Positions 8,441-16,642 of a DNA stretch of 64,000 nt are shown here, in pieces (position 1 is the stretch's first letter; every line of letters starts with the position of its first letter). The notes under the pieces are model-generated. The model ran no database searches. It saw only the letters and a program-made list of their open reading frames with translations, and was not told the origin of the DNA. Source of the stretch: Streptoalloteichus hindustanus (GTDB lineage: Bacteria; Actinomycetota; Actinomycetes; Mycobacteriales; Pseudonocardiaceae); NCBI RefSeq assembly GCF_900129375.1, contig NZ_FQVN01000004.1, positions 434,001 through 498,000 on the forward strand, in the 5' to 3' direction. The translations under genes were made by a program, and so were the position numbers.

Positions 8441-9352
8441 CTACGCGTGGGCGCGCAGCGCGGCGACGAGCCACTCGAACGCCGGGACGCTGGGCGGGAA
8501 CGGCGGCCGGTTGTTGATCACGCCCAGCAGCTGCCAGTACCGCTCCACCCGCCGGTCGGTGAAGGTCTCCACGTCGTCGGCCATGCGGAGACGCTCCTCG
8601 GCGGGGGTGTCGGCGGGGACGATCCGGTCGAGGATCTCCTTGCCCTCAGCCGAATCCGGCGTGATGCCGGCGGTCACCGCGCCACCCGCGTGCTCCATCA
8701 CGGGCCCCGGGTCGACGGCGCGCTGAGGTTCCTCGCTCCGCGCGCCGGTCACCGCCATCTGCCGAACCCGCTGCTGGAAGTCGGGATCGTCGACCAGTTC
8801 GGCCAGTTCCACCCACGCGTCGACCTGCTCGGGCGTCGGGTCCTCGGGAAGCTCGGTGGGCAGTTGGCGCATGGCGTGCGCGATGTGCGCGCCCGGAGCG
8901 TCCGGGTCGACGCCCTCGAAGGTGCGGTCGACGAACTCGTCGATGATGCGCTGCCGCTCCCGGGCGGAGAGCTGGGCCAGTTTGTGCATAAGTCTCATCT
9001 CCTCGGTGGTGCTTTTCCGTGCGGCGACCGACCGCAGCACCGCGCGACGCAACTGGAGGGTCCGGATCTCGGCGTCGAGGGCGCGCACGTGCGCCCTGGC
9101 GACGTCGGCCAGCGTGAGCTGCCCGTCCAGGACCTTCTGGACGGTGTCCAGGCCCAACCCCAGCTCGCGCAGCGTGCGCGCCAGGTCCAGACGGGCGACG
9201 GCCTCGGTGTCGTAGAGCCGGTAGCCGCCCGCCGACCGGGCGGTCGGCGGGAGGATGTCGCTGTCGGACCAGAAGCGGATGGTGCGCACCGGAAGCCCGG
9301 TGCGCTCGGCGAGCTGCCCGATGGTGAACAGCTCGCTGTGGTCGTCGATCAC
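8441..9352 (-). CDS. MerR family transcriptional regulator
   Basis: A 303-residue regulator. The N-terminal MerR helix-turn-helix is clear (FTIGQLAERTGLPVRTIRFWSDSDILPP, split here as FTIGQLAERTGLP and VRTIRFWSDSDILPP) with the wing GGYRLYDTEAVARL and a long dimerisation helix to about residue 115. The long C-terminal part (about 185 residues, acidic, helical) matches no effector domain I recognise and contains no Cys pattern for metal binding. GTG at 9352 is the start that best precedes the HTH. The gene stands alone, between the LysR terminator and the hydrolase gene; its target is not evident, though it could control the hydrolase just upstream. Confidence 0.88.
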   Translation of the reverse strand: MIDDHSELFTIGQLAERTGLPVRTIRFWSDSDILPPTARSAGGYRLYDTEAVARLDLARTLRELGLGLDTVQKVLDGQLTLADVARAHVRALDAEIRTLQLRRAVLRSVAARKSTTEEMRLMHKLAQLSARERQRIIDEFVDRTFEGVDPDAPGAHIAHAMRQLPTELPEDPTPEQVDAWVELAELVDDPDFQQRVRQMAVTGARSEEPQRAVDPGPVMEHAGGAVTAGITPDSAEGKEILDRIVPADTPAEERLRMADDVETFTDRRVERYWQLLGVINNRPPFPPSVPAFEWLVAALRAHA

Positions 9353-9448
9353 GGGTTCAGCCTCGACCTTCCAGCGACTGGAGACTCAACTCCATTTTCG
9401 GGCCGACGCCCGAGGGGCGCGGTCCCGTGCTCGTCACGAGCGTCGGGG

Positions 9449-10270
9449 CTACCGGTCGGCCCGGCGGGGGAGGCGGTCGAGGAACGTCCTGACCAGCGCG
9501 GCGAACTGGTCGCCGTGGCTGAGGTACAGGTCGTGCCCCGCGCCCTCGACGGTGACCAGTTCGGCGCCGGGCCGGCGGCGCACCATCTCCGCGCCGTGCT
9601 GCGGGGAGATCAGGGGACTGTCCCCGCCGCGCACCAGCAGCACCGGCTGCGCGCCGCCCGCCCAGTCGTCCCACCACGCGCCGCGGACGTTCCGCTTCAC
9701 CTGGTCCACCTCCTCGGCGTCCCACAGGAAGTGCCAGCCGTGCTCGTCCTCGGCCGCGCTCTCGGTGAAGTGCTCGACGACCCCGAGCCGTACGGCCTGG
9801 CCGATCGCGGCGAGCAGCGCGGCCAGGGTGGGGAAGTGGCGCGGGAGGCCGAGGATCTCGGTGTCCTGGGGCACCGAGATCTCCGCGCCGATGTCCACCA
9901 CGACGGCCGCCGACACCAGCTCCGGCCGCCGCGCGGCCAACTGGTAGGCGTTGATCCCGCCGAGGGAGTGGCCGAGGACGACGGCCGGTGCGAGACCGAG
10001 TTGCTCGATCACCGAGGCGGCGTCGCGCAGGAACCCCTCCCGGCCGTAGTCCGCCGGGTGGTCGGAGCGGCCGTGCCCCCGCTGGTCCACCGCGATCACC
10101 CGGTAGTCCGGCCCGAGGCGTTCGGCGAGGCCGAGGAACACCCGTCCCCTGCCGTAGGCGCCGTGCAGCGCCAGGACCGGACGACCGCTTCCGCCGGTGT
10201 CCACATAGGCCAGTTGGTGGCCTTCCGGCATGCGCAGGTACCCGGTCCTCGCGCTCTGGGCGGCGGTCAT
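9449..10270 (-). CDS. Alpha/beta fold hydrolase
   Basis: A 273-residue hydrolase. The nucleophile elbow GHSLGGINAY is near residue 109, the oxyanion strand VLALHGAYGRGRVF near 33 and the catalytic His in EGAGHDLYLSHGD near 245; the acid is probably Asp in LLVRGGDSPL. Related proteins are esterases, C-C hydrolases or cofactor-free haloperoxidases, so the substrate is open. It diverges from a PadR gene with repeated half-sites in the 94-bp gap, which suggests induction by a small, perhaps phenolic or lipophilic, compound. Confidence 0.87.
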   Translation of the reverse strand: MTAAQSARTGYLRMPEGHQLAYVDTGGSGRPVLALHGAYGRGRVFLGLAERLGPDYRVIAVDQRGHGRSDHPADYGREGFLRDAASVIEQLGLAPAVVLGHSLGGINAYQLAARRPELVSAAVVVDIGAEISVPQDTEILGLPRHFPTLAALLAAIGQAVRLGVVEHFTESAAEDEHGWHFLWDAEEVDQVKRNVRGAWWDDWAGGAQPVLLVRGGDSPLISPQHGAEMVRRRPGAELVTVEGAGHDLYLSHGDQFAALVRTFLDRLPRRADR

Positions 10271-10303
10271 CTCGTGCTCCCCTCGTCGTCGGCGCCGGCC
10301 ACT

Positions 10304-10327
10304 CTATTCGAGGGCTCTCTAATCGAG
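10304..10327. promoter_or_regulatory. Repeated half-sites between hydrolase and padR
   Basis: CTATTCGAG (10304-10312) and CTAATCGAG (10319-10327) form a near-perfect direct repeat spaced 15 bp apart. An overlapping inverted repeat (10306-10323, 7 of 9 pairs) is also present. Candidate PadR operator. Confidence 0.5.
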
Positions 10328-10364
10328 TCACTACTATGGCGGCAGACACAGGAAGGGTGGGACC

Positions 10365-10925
10365 GTGCTGACGTTGTGCATCCTCGGGTTCCTCTACGAG
10401 GAGCCGCTGCACGCCTACGACCTCAGGCAGCGCATCTCCGGGCTGAGCGGGCACATCCGCCCGGTCAGCGACGGGGCGCTGTACCCGGCGCTCAACCGGC
10501 TCCAGGCCGCCGGGCACCTCACCAAGCACGCCGAGGCGGGTTCTGGGGCCACGCCGAGGAACGTGCTGCGGCTGACCGACAGCGGCCGGGCCGAGTTGCT
10601 GCGCCGCCTCCGGGAGCCGGCCGAGGTCGAGGTCACCGACCGGAACTCGTTCCTGATCCTGCTGGCCTTCCTGGGGCACCTGCCCGACCCGGCCGACCAG
10701 GCTCGGGTGCTGCGGCGCAGGCTGGAGTTCATGGAGCAGCCCGCGAGCTACTTCTACGACCGGGGGCGGCCCCTGCGCGCGGCCGACATGACCGACCGGT
10801 TCCGCAGGGGGATGCTCACGCTCGCCGGGGCGACCAGCCGGGCCGACCGGGCGTGGCTGCGGCAGACGATCGCCGAGCTGGAGTCAGCCGAGGCGGAGGA
10901 ACGCGATTCCCGGCCGAATTCCTAG
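10365..10925 (+). CDS. PadR family transcriptional regulator
   Basis: A 186-residue regulator. The PadR winged-helix is recognisable by the sequence ILGFLYEEPLHAYDLRQRI and GALYPALNRLQAAGHL in the first 55 residues; the C-terminal helices mediate dimerisation. It starts with GTG behind a good ribosome binding site (GGAAGGG). It diverges from the alpha/beta hydrolase gene, the typical PadR arrangement with a detoxifying enzyme. Repeated half-sites in the gap are probable operators. Confidence 0.9.
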   Translation: MLTLCILGFLYEEPLHAYDLRQRISGLSGHIRPVSDGALYPALNRLQAAGHLTKHAEAGSGATPRNVLRLTDSGRAELLRRLREPAEVEVTDRNSFLILLAFLGHLPDPADQARVLRRRLEFMEQPASYFYDRGRPLRAADMTDRFRRGMLTLAGATSRADRAWLRQTIAELESAEAEERDSRPNS

Positions 10926-11072
10926 GCGGCCACACGGCGGGGCCGTAGCGTCACGGTGACGAAACTCGGGCGGCGCGGTGCGATCGTCGCTCGCGGGGGA
11001 GGAGCGGCCGCGCCGGCTCGTCATCGCGGTCGCGACGTTAGAAGGCGGGCGTTGGAGCCTCGCCGCTGACGC

Positions 11073-11792
11073 TCAGGCCTCGCCCGACTCGCGCCGGTCG
11101 GGCTGCGCCTGCAGCCCGTCGAGCAGGTAGGCCAGTCCCGCCCGGTAGCTGCCGTCCCAGTCGTCGTCGTAGAGATAGCCGTTGGCGGCCAGCGTCGGGT
11201 ACCGGTCCCGCTCGGCCCGCAGCTGCGCCTGACCCACCTGGCGTTCCTCGTCGGTGATGTGCAGGGCCGTCTCCGAGGCCGTCGACCCCATGACGTGGTT
11301 GTAGAGCGCCCAGGTCGCCGCGGCCAGGCGACGCCCGGTGAACCCGGCGCCGAGCAGGGTCGCCTGCAGGATCTCCATCCACGCCAGGAAGTTCGGGCCG
11401 ATCGTGGGGCGGCGCCGCGCCGGCACGGTCGCGGCCCAGGGGTGGCGCAGCAACGTGGCCCGCCACGCCGACAGCACCGAGGTGACGTCCTCGCGCCAGT
11501 GTGAGCTGGGCACCAGGTCGGGGGAGATCTCTCCGAAGATCGCGTCCACGGCGAGGTCGATCACGTCGTCCTTGGTGTCCACGTGCCAGTACAGCGAGGG
11601 GGCGGCGACGGCGAGCCGCTCGGCCAGCCGGCGCATGGTGAGCCGGTCGATGCCCTCCTCGTCGAGCAGGGCGACGGCGGCCTCGACGATCCGCGCGCGG
11701 GTCAGCGGCGGCTCCCCTTTGGTCGCGCGGCGAGGCCGCAGCCAGATGCTGCGCACTCCGGTGCCGTCGCGCTGGTCGCGTCCCTCGCCCAC
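11073..11792 (-). CDS. TetR family regulator of the adjacent exporter
   Basis: A 239-residue regulator with the HTH at about residues 30-75 (LTMRRLAERLAVAAPSLYWH) and a C-terminal domain like that of tetracycline-type repressors. It diverges from the DHA2 exporter and oxygenase genes. Two copies of an ACTAAC-N3-GTTAGT dyad lie between them and are the probable binding sites. The pairing of TetR with a 14-helix exporter suggests drug- or product-induced efflux. Confidence 0.9.
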   Translation of the reverse strand: MGEGRDQRDGTGVRSIWLRPRRATKGEPPLTRARIVEAAVALLDEEGIDRLTMRRLAERLAVAAPSLYWHVDTKDDVIDLAVDAIFGEISPDLVPSSHWREDVTSVLSAWRATLLRHPWAATVPARRRPTIGPNFLAWMEILQATLLGAGFTGRRLAAATWALYNHVMGSTASETALHITDEERQVGQAQLRAERDRYPTLAANGYLYDDDWDGSYRAGLAYLLDGLQAQPDRRESGEA

Positions 11793-11864
11793 GTCGCCGT
11801 TCCCACCCCGTCTGATCCCGACCGCCCTGACCGTCGCGATCAGTGTAGTAGCGTGTTCGCCGCA

Positions 11865-11899
11865 ACTAACAGCGTTCGAGAGTAACTAACTACGTTAGT
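11865..11899. promoter_or_regulatory. Tandem TetR operators before the exporter
   Basis: ACTAAC-TAC-GTTAGT at 11885-11899 is a perfect dyad. A degenerate copy, ACTAAC-AGC-GTTCGA, lies exactly 20 bp upstream at 11865-11879. Two turns of the helix separate them, so two dimers could bind on the same face. Confidence 0.7.
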
Positions 11900-11913
11900 C
11901 AGGTGGTGGAGTG

Positions 11914-13425
11914 ATGGTGGACAGCACGGGGGGACCGGCCTCCCGTCGGCAGCGGTGGTGGACGTTGCCGGTGGTGAGCGCGGCCCAGCTCCTGGTGGTC
12001 CTGGACGGCACGATCGTGAACATCGCGTTGCCGTCGGCCCAGCAGGCGCTGGGCATGTCCGACGCGAGCCGGCAGTGGGTGGTCACCGCGTACGCGCTGG
12101 CCTTCGGCGGCCTGCTGCTGATCGGCGGCCGGATCAGCGGCGCGGTCGGCCACCGGCGCGCCTTCGCGGTCGGCCTGGCCGGCTTCGCCGCCGCGTCCGC
12201 CCTGGGCGGGATCGCCGCCAGCCCCGCGGTGTTGTTCGCCGCCCGGGCCCTGCAGGGGGTGTTCGCGGCCGCGCTCGCGCCGGCGGGCCTGTCGTTGTTG
12301 ACCACCACGTTCACCGAGCCCCGCGAGCGCGGCCGGGCGTTCGGGGTGTTCGCGGCGGTCGGCGCCGCCGGCTCGGCCGTCGGCCTGGTCGTGGGCGGAC
12401 TGCTCACCGAGTACGCCGACTGGCGGTGGTGCCTCCACATCAACGTCCCGGTCGCGGCGCTCGCCCTGGCCGGCACGGTGTTCGTGCCCCGGGACCGCCC
12501 GGGCGCCCCCGGCAGGGGACGGCTCGACGTCGCGGGCGCGCTGCTCAGCGCGGCGGGCTTCGCCGCCGTGGTCTACGCCTTCAACGAGGCCGAGTCGCTG
12601 GGGTGGACCGCGCCGCGGGTGCTGGGCCTGCTGGGCGGCGGTGTTCTGCTGCTGGGGGCGTTCGTCGCCGTGGAGACGCGGTCGGCGCACCCGCTGCTGC
12701 CGATGCGCGTGCTCCTGCACCGCGGGCGGGGCGGCGCGATCACGGCGATCGCCCTGATGTTCGTCGCGATGTTCGGCTTCTACCTGTTCATGAGCTACTA
12801 CACGCAGACCGTCCTGGGCTACACGCCGGTGCAGGCCGGGCTGACGCTGATCGTCAACGCCGTGGCCACCCTGCTCGGCTCGACGTTCCTCGCCGGGCGG
12901 CTGCACGGGCGGGTCTCCCCGGCGGCGCTGATCGTGCCGGGCCTGGTCGCCGCGGCCGCCGGGATGCTCGTCCTGACCCGACTGACGCCCCAGAGCACCG
13001 ACGTCCTGCCGCTCTACCTGGTGCCCGCGCTGGTGCTCACCGGACTCGGCCTCGGCTGCGTCATGTCGCCGACCGCCAGCCTGGCGACGGCGGGCGTGCG
13101 GCCGCAGGACGTCGGAGCGGCGTCGGCGGCCTACAACGCCGCCCAGCAACTGGGGGCCGCGCTCGGCACCGCGCTGCTCAACACCGTCGCCACCAGCGCC
13201 GCCGCCGCGCACCTGGCCAGCGCCGAGCGCCCCACGCCGACCGCGGCCTCGGTGCACGGCTACACCACGGCCCTGACCGTCGCCTTCTGCATCCTGCTCG
13301 CCGCCGCGTGCCTCACCGCGCCGCTGACCGTCCGCCGCGCCCAGCGCGGAACCCCCGACCCGGACACGCACGCCGAGCCGGGCGCCCTCACCTCGGTGAC
13401 CTCGGCGCAGTCGCCGCGCGGCTGA
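11914..13425 (+). CDS. MFS exporter, DHA2 (EmrB/QacA) family
   Basis: A 503-residue membrane protein with about 14 hydrophobic segments. The DHA2 motifs are visible: VVLDGTIVNIALPSAQ in helix 1, GGRISGAVGHRRAF after helix 2 and GPAGLSLL-like antiporter sequence around ALAPAGLSLLTTTF. Such proton antiporters expel drugs or endogenous products. I prefer the ATG at 11914 to the GTG at 11911 because AGGTGG is then 7 bp upstream. The oxygenase gene follows after 40 bp on the same strand, so the two form an operon controlled by the divergent TetR. Confidence 0.9.
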   Translation: MVDSTGGPASRRQRWWTLPVVSAAQLLVVLDGTIVNIALPSAQQALGMSDASRQWVVTAYALAFGGLLLIGGRISGAVGHRRAFAVGLAGFAAASALGGIAASPAVLFAARALQGVFAAALAPAGLSLLTTTFTEPRERGRAFGVFAAVGAAGSAVGLVVGGLLTEYADWRWCLHINVPVAALALAGTVFVPRDRPGAPGRGRLDVAGALLSAAGFAAVVYAFNEAESLGWTAPRVLGLLGGGVLLLGAFVAVETRSAHPLLPMRVLLHRGRGGAITAIALMFVAMFGFYLFMSYYTQTVLGYTPVQAGLTLIVNAVATLLGSTFLAGRLHGRVSPAALIVPGLVAAAAGMLVLTRLTPQSTDVLPLYLVPALVLTGLGLGCVMSPTASLATAGVRPQDVGAASAAYNAAQQLGAALGTALLNTVATSAAAAHLASAERPTPTAASVHGYTTALTVAFCILLAAACLTAPLTVRRAQRGTPDPDTHAEPGALTSVTSAQSPRG

Positions 13426-13465
13426 CCCGAGCCCGTCCACAAGAAGTCGCACAAGAAAGGGAGTT

Positions 13466-14467
13466 ATGAACCGCAACGCCATCACCCTGGTCGACGGCTA
13501 CGTGCCCGTCATCGACATCTCGTCCCGGGACACCCCGAAGGGCCGCGCCGCGCTGGCGGAGGTGATCGGTCACGCGTGCCGAACCTCGGGCTTCTTCGTC
13601 ATCGTGGGCCACGGAGTGCCCCAGGAGCTCGTCGACCGCATGCACACGGTGACCAACGGCTTCTTCACGCTGCCCGAGGCGGAGAAGGAGCGGGTCGCCC
13701 ACCGCCCCGGCGTCTCCGGGTTCCGCAGGTCCGGGGGAACCACCGCGCGCAGCCTGGACCAGCGGACCCCGCCCGACCTCTGCGAGTCCTTCGGCGCGCA
13801 CGTGACCGGAGAACTCGACGACCAGGAGCGGGACGGGCTCGGCGACTACTGGGCGACCTGGAAGTTAGCCAACATCTGGCCCGACGAGCCCGCCGACTTC
13901 CGCGACACCTGGCACGGGTACATGGCCGTCATGGCGGAGCTGTCCGCCGACGTCATGCGCCTGTTCGCGCTCGCGCTCGGGTTGGCCGAGACCGCCTTCG
14001 ACGACCGGTTCGACCGGCACGTGTCGTCCCTGGTGGCCAACTACTACTACCCACAGGTCGAGAAACCCCTGCCCGGCCAACTGCGGCGGGGCGCCCACAC
14101 CGACTTCGGCGGCCTGACCGTCCTCTACCAGCAGGACCACCTCGGCGGCCTCCAGGTCCTCCAGGGCGAGGACGACTGGCGGGACGTGCGGGCCATCCCG
14201 GGCAGTTTCGTGGTCAACATCGGCGACCTGATGTCGTTGTGGACCGGGCGGCGGTGGGTGTCGACCATGCACCGGGTGGTCAACCCGGAACAGGGCGACA
14301 CCTCCTCCCGGTTGTCCATCCCCTTCTTCTACCAGCCCAACCACGACGCTCCGGCCGAGCCGGTCCTGCCGCCGATCGCCCCGGGGTCCGATGACGAGAT
14401 CGAGGGCGTCACCGCCGGGGAGTGGATGGCGCGGAAGACGCGCAAGCTCTTCACCGCGACCTCCTGA
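13466..14467 (+). CDS. 2-oxoglutarate/Fe(II) oxygenase, isopenicillin N synthase family
   Basis: A 333-residue non-haem iron oxygenase. The N-terminal DIOX domain begins VPVIDIS with GFFVIVGHGVPQELVD. The iron ligands are His and Asp of RRGAHTDFGGLTVL (about residue 211) and His of STMHRVVNP (about 269); the 2-oxoglutarate Arg is in SRLSIPFFYQPN. The family hydroxylates, desaturates or cyclises small molecules, including antibiotics. It is the second gene of an operon with an exporter under TetR control, so it may modify the molecule that is exported. RBS AAAGGGAG precedes the ATG. A strong terminator follows. Confidence 0.9.
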   Translation: MNRNAITLVDGYVPVIDISSRDTPKGRAALAEVIGHACRTSGFFVIVGHGVPQELVDRMHTVTNGFFTLPEAEKERVAHRPGVSGFRRSGGTTARSLDQRTPPDLCESFGAHVTGELDDQERDGLGDYWATWKLANIWPDEPADFRDTWHGYMAVMAELSADVMRLFALALGLAETAFDDRFDRHVSSLVANYYYPQVEKPLPGQLRRGAHTDFGGLTVLYQQDHLGGLQVLQGEDDWRDVRAIPGSFVVNIGDLMSLWTGRRWVSTMHRVVNPEQGDTSSRLSIPFFYQPNHDAPAEPVLPPIAPGSDDEIEGVTAGEWMARKTRKLFTATS

Positions 14468-14483
14468 GCGAGGCCACGGGCGG

Positions 14484-14520
14484 GTGGGGGTCGTGGCGGC
14501 GCCGTCGCCACGACCCCCAC
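14484..14520 (+). terminator. Terminator after exporter-oxygenase operon
   Basis: Perfect 15-bp stem, arms 14484-14498 and 14506-14520, loop of 7 nt. Confidence 0.8.
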
Positions 14521-14771
14521 GATCACCGGGTCGGCTGGCTGACAGAATGGCGGGGCCGACCGGAGTCCGGCCCCGGGCCGATCGGGCGAGTCCGGCGACG
14601 CCGGATGACGGGCGCCGCGCGCCGGTCCCGCCCTCGGCGGCAGGTCGTGTCCCCAGCCACGAGCCCGGGTCCCCTCCAGCCCGGACCACCCCCGCGCCTT
14701 TCCCGGAATCGGCAACAAATGTTGCTGGTTTGTCCGGGGCGGGCGCAGTCTCGTGGCAGGAGGTGATCGCG

Positions 14772-15776
14772 ATGAACGCGATGGAGTACGACGTGGTGGT
14801 GGTCGGCGGCGGGGCGGCGGGGCTGACCGCCGCGCTGGTGCTGGGCCGGGCCCGGCGCCGGGTGGCGGTGGTCGACGGCCAGGAGCCGCGTAACGCCCCG
14901 GCGGCGCACATGCACGGCTTCCTGTCCCGGGACGGGATGTCCCCGACGCACCTGCTCGCGGCCGGCCGGGCCGAGGTGTTCGGGTACGGCGGCGAGGTGG
15001 TCCGGGACCAGGTGCGGGGCGTCGACCGCGTCGAGGGCGGCTTCGTCGTGCGCCTGGCCGACCGGGCGCTGACCACGCGCGCGGTGTTCGTGGCCACCGG
15101 GCTGCGCGACGAGCTGCCGGAGATCCCCGGCGTGCGCGAGCGGTGGGCCCGGGACGTGCTGCACTGCCCGTACTGCCACGGCTACGAGGTCCGGGACACC
15201 CCGATCGGCGTGCTGGGCGGGCAGGTGCCGGAGATGTCGCTGCACCAGGCGTTGCTGCTGCGGCAGTGGTCGGACGACGTGGTGTTCTTCCCGAACCGGA
15301 TCGACCTCGCGCCGCGGGACCGGGAGCGGCTGGTCGCCCGGGGCGTCCGGATCGCCGACGGCGAGGTGGCGCGGCTGATCGTCGCTGAGGACCGGCTGCG
15401 CGCGGTCGAGCTCGCCAACGGCCAGGCCGTGCCGAGGTCGGCGGTGTTCGTCGCCCCGCGCTTCGTGCCCCGGCACGAGCTGCTGACCGGCCTGGGCTGC
15501 CAGGTCGGCGACAACGGCTGGGTCGTGGCCGACCCGTCCGGCCGCACCAGCGTCCCCGGGGTGTGGGCGGCCGGCAACGTCGTGGACCCCCGCGCCCAGG
15601 TGATCACCGCGGCCGGCGCCGCCTCGGTCTCCGCCATTGCGATCAACGGGTACCTGCTGGAGCAGGACGTCGACCGCGCGGTCGAGGACTACCGCCAGGC
15701 GGGCGAGGTGTTCTCGAACGCGATGGAGCAGCAGGTCGCCGCGGCCGTCCGCGGCGACCAGAGCCACGGGGTCTGA
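14772..15776 (+). CDS. Thioredoxin-reductase-like FAD/NAD(P) oxidoreductase
   Basis: A 334-residue flavoprotein. FAD-binding GGGAAGLTAALVLGRARRRVAV lies at residues 12-33 (key GGGAAG), the redox-active pair is CPYCHGYEV near residue 134, and a second FAD contact is GVWAAGNVVDP near 263. The CPYC pair and overall length resemble the TrxB-like enzymes that oxidise dithiols in disulfide natural products (GliT, HlmI, DepH types) as well as many uncharacterised actinobacterial homologues. The pyridine-nucleotide loop reads GVLGGQVPEMSL instead of a clean GxGxxA, so NADPH use is uncertain. A textbook AGGAGGT lies 7 bp before the ATG. It is isolated between two terminators. Confidence 0.85.
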   Translation: MNAMEYDVVVVGGGAAGLTAALVLGRARRRVAVVDGQEPRNAPAAHMHGFLSRDGMSPTHLLAAGRAEVFGYGGEVVRDQVRGVDRVEGGFVVRLADRALTTRAVFVATGLRDELPEIPGVRERWARDVLHCPYCHGYEVRDTPIGVLGGQVPEMSLHQALLLRQWSDDVVFFPNRIDLAPRDRERLVARGVRIADGEVARLIVAEDRLRAVELANGQAVPRSAVFVAPRFVPRHELLTGLGCQVGDNGWVVADPSGRTSVPGVWAAGNVVDPRAQVITAAGAASVSAIAINGYLLEQDVDRAVEDYRQAGEVFSNAMEQQVAAAVRGDQSHGV

Positions 15777-15922
15777 GCCGGCGCGCCCACTCCGCGACCA
15801 GGGCGGGGCCCGCGGGGTGGAGAAGACCGTCGTGGTGATGGCCGCGGCGCCGCCGACTCGTGCAGGGGGTCGGAGCTGGTGCCCACCGACGGGGCCGACG
15901 GTGGGTCGACAGGGAGCCGGGA

Positions 15923-15953
15923 CACCAGGAGGGCGGCGCGGGTCCTCCTGGTG
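15923..15953 (+). terminator. Terminator hairpin after the FAD oxidoreductase
   Basis: CACCAGGAGG and CCTCCTGGTG form a perfect 10-bp stem with an 11-nt loop, about 150 bp after the stop codon. Confidence 0.55.
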
Positions 15954-16145
15954 ACGCAGGGATCACCGGCGACGAGGCAGTTCAGCGAGTGATCAAGGCG
16001 GTCCTCGCTGCCGGCAGGGCGGCGGCGGGTTGTGTCGCCGTTCGCCGTCCCGAGCTCGTACGGCGCTGGCCGTCCGGCGGTCGTGGCGAAAAACCTGTTG
16101 TCCGCGCGGCGTATTCAAATCCCAGACGTGCGTTGCGCTGGGGGT

Positions 16146-16184
16146 AGGTGGGGCCGCGGGTCGAGACGACTCGCGGCCCCACCT
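16146..16184 (-). terminator. Terminator hairpin after the YciI gene
   Basis: 17-bp arms (16146-16162 and 16168-16184) with one G-T mismatch and a 5-nt loop, located 55 bp downstream of the leftward YciI gene. Confidence 0.7.
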
Positions 16185-16238
16185 CCAAACCACGCGATCA
16201 CCGCGTCAACCCCTCGACAGCGAGTGGGCTGACGCTGG

Positions 16239-16529
16239 TCAGGTCGTCGCGTCGCCGCCCACCACGACCGTCCAGGGCCGGATCGCCCACGACGTCACCA
16301 GCCCGTTGCGGACGTACGGGTCCTGCTCCACGAACCGTTCGATCACCGCCGGGTCCTCGACCGACCACACGAGCACCCCGCGGTCGACCGGATCGGTGAG
16401 GGCGCCGGCGAGCACCAGCCCGTCGCGCTCGTGGGCCCGGCGAGCCAGCGCCAGGTGCTCGGCGCGGTACTCCGCCCTCCGCTGCACGTAGTCCTCGACC
16501 ACCACGTACTCCAACAGGAAATACGCCAC
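16239..16529 (-). CDS. YciI-like (YCII-related) protein
   Basis: A 96-residue protein with the compact alpha-beta barrel pattern of YCII domains: strand FLLEYVVVEDYVQRR, helix HLALARRAHERDG, LVLAGALTDPVDRGVLVWSV (key LAGALTDP) and DPYVRNGLVTSWAIRPW. The conserved His and Asp typical of the family are in AEHLALA and ERFVEQDPYV. Biochemical role is not established for most members; some are dehydrohalogenase-like or act in aromatic degradation. GTG start at 16529. A 13-bp tandem repeat lies in its upstream region. Confidence 0.82.
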   Translation of the reverse strand: MAYFLLEYVVVEDYVQRRAEYRAEHLALARRAHERDGLVLAGALTDPVDRGVLVWSVEDPAVIERFVEQDPYVRNGLVTSWAIRPWTVVVGGDATT

Positions 16530-16573
16530 CCGTCAGCCCTCCTCGTCGCGGCCACGGTTCGCGTGGCTGGCTC

Positions 16574-16601
16574 CGTTCGCTGATCGTGCGTTCGCTGATC
16601 G
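16574..16601. repeat. 13-bp tandem repeat upstream of yciI-like gene
   Basis: CGTTCGCTGATCG occurs at 16574-16586 and 16589-16601, 15 bp apart. The second copy overlaps one arm of an 11-bp inverted repeat (16594-16604 with 16637-16647) whose other arm spans the bioA stop. The element could be a regulator site, a weak bioA terminator, or both. Confidence 0.5.
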
Positions 16602-16642
16602 CCGGTCAGCGTAACCGCCGTCGCCAGCGGAACATTCGGCGA

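Larger units (their letters stand above)
15777..16238. other. Intergenic region between convergent genes
   Basis: About 460 bp without a credible gene. It holds one hairpin near each flanking gene (15923-15953 and 16146-16184). The stretch 16080-16140 has a short tRNA T-loop-like string but no supporting stems. Confidence 0.5.

Noticed and set aside
10950..10966. GTCACGGTGACGAAACT shared with 63301-63317
   Set aside because: One copy is inside a coding region and the other in a short intergenic gap; in DNA of this composition a chance 17-bp match in 64 kb is not remarkable.
16090..16140. TTCAAATCCC string like a tRNA T-loop
   Set aside because: The flanking bases do not form a T-stem, and no acceptor, D or anticodon stem can be drawn.
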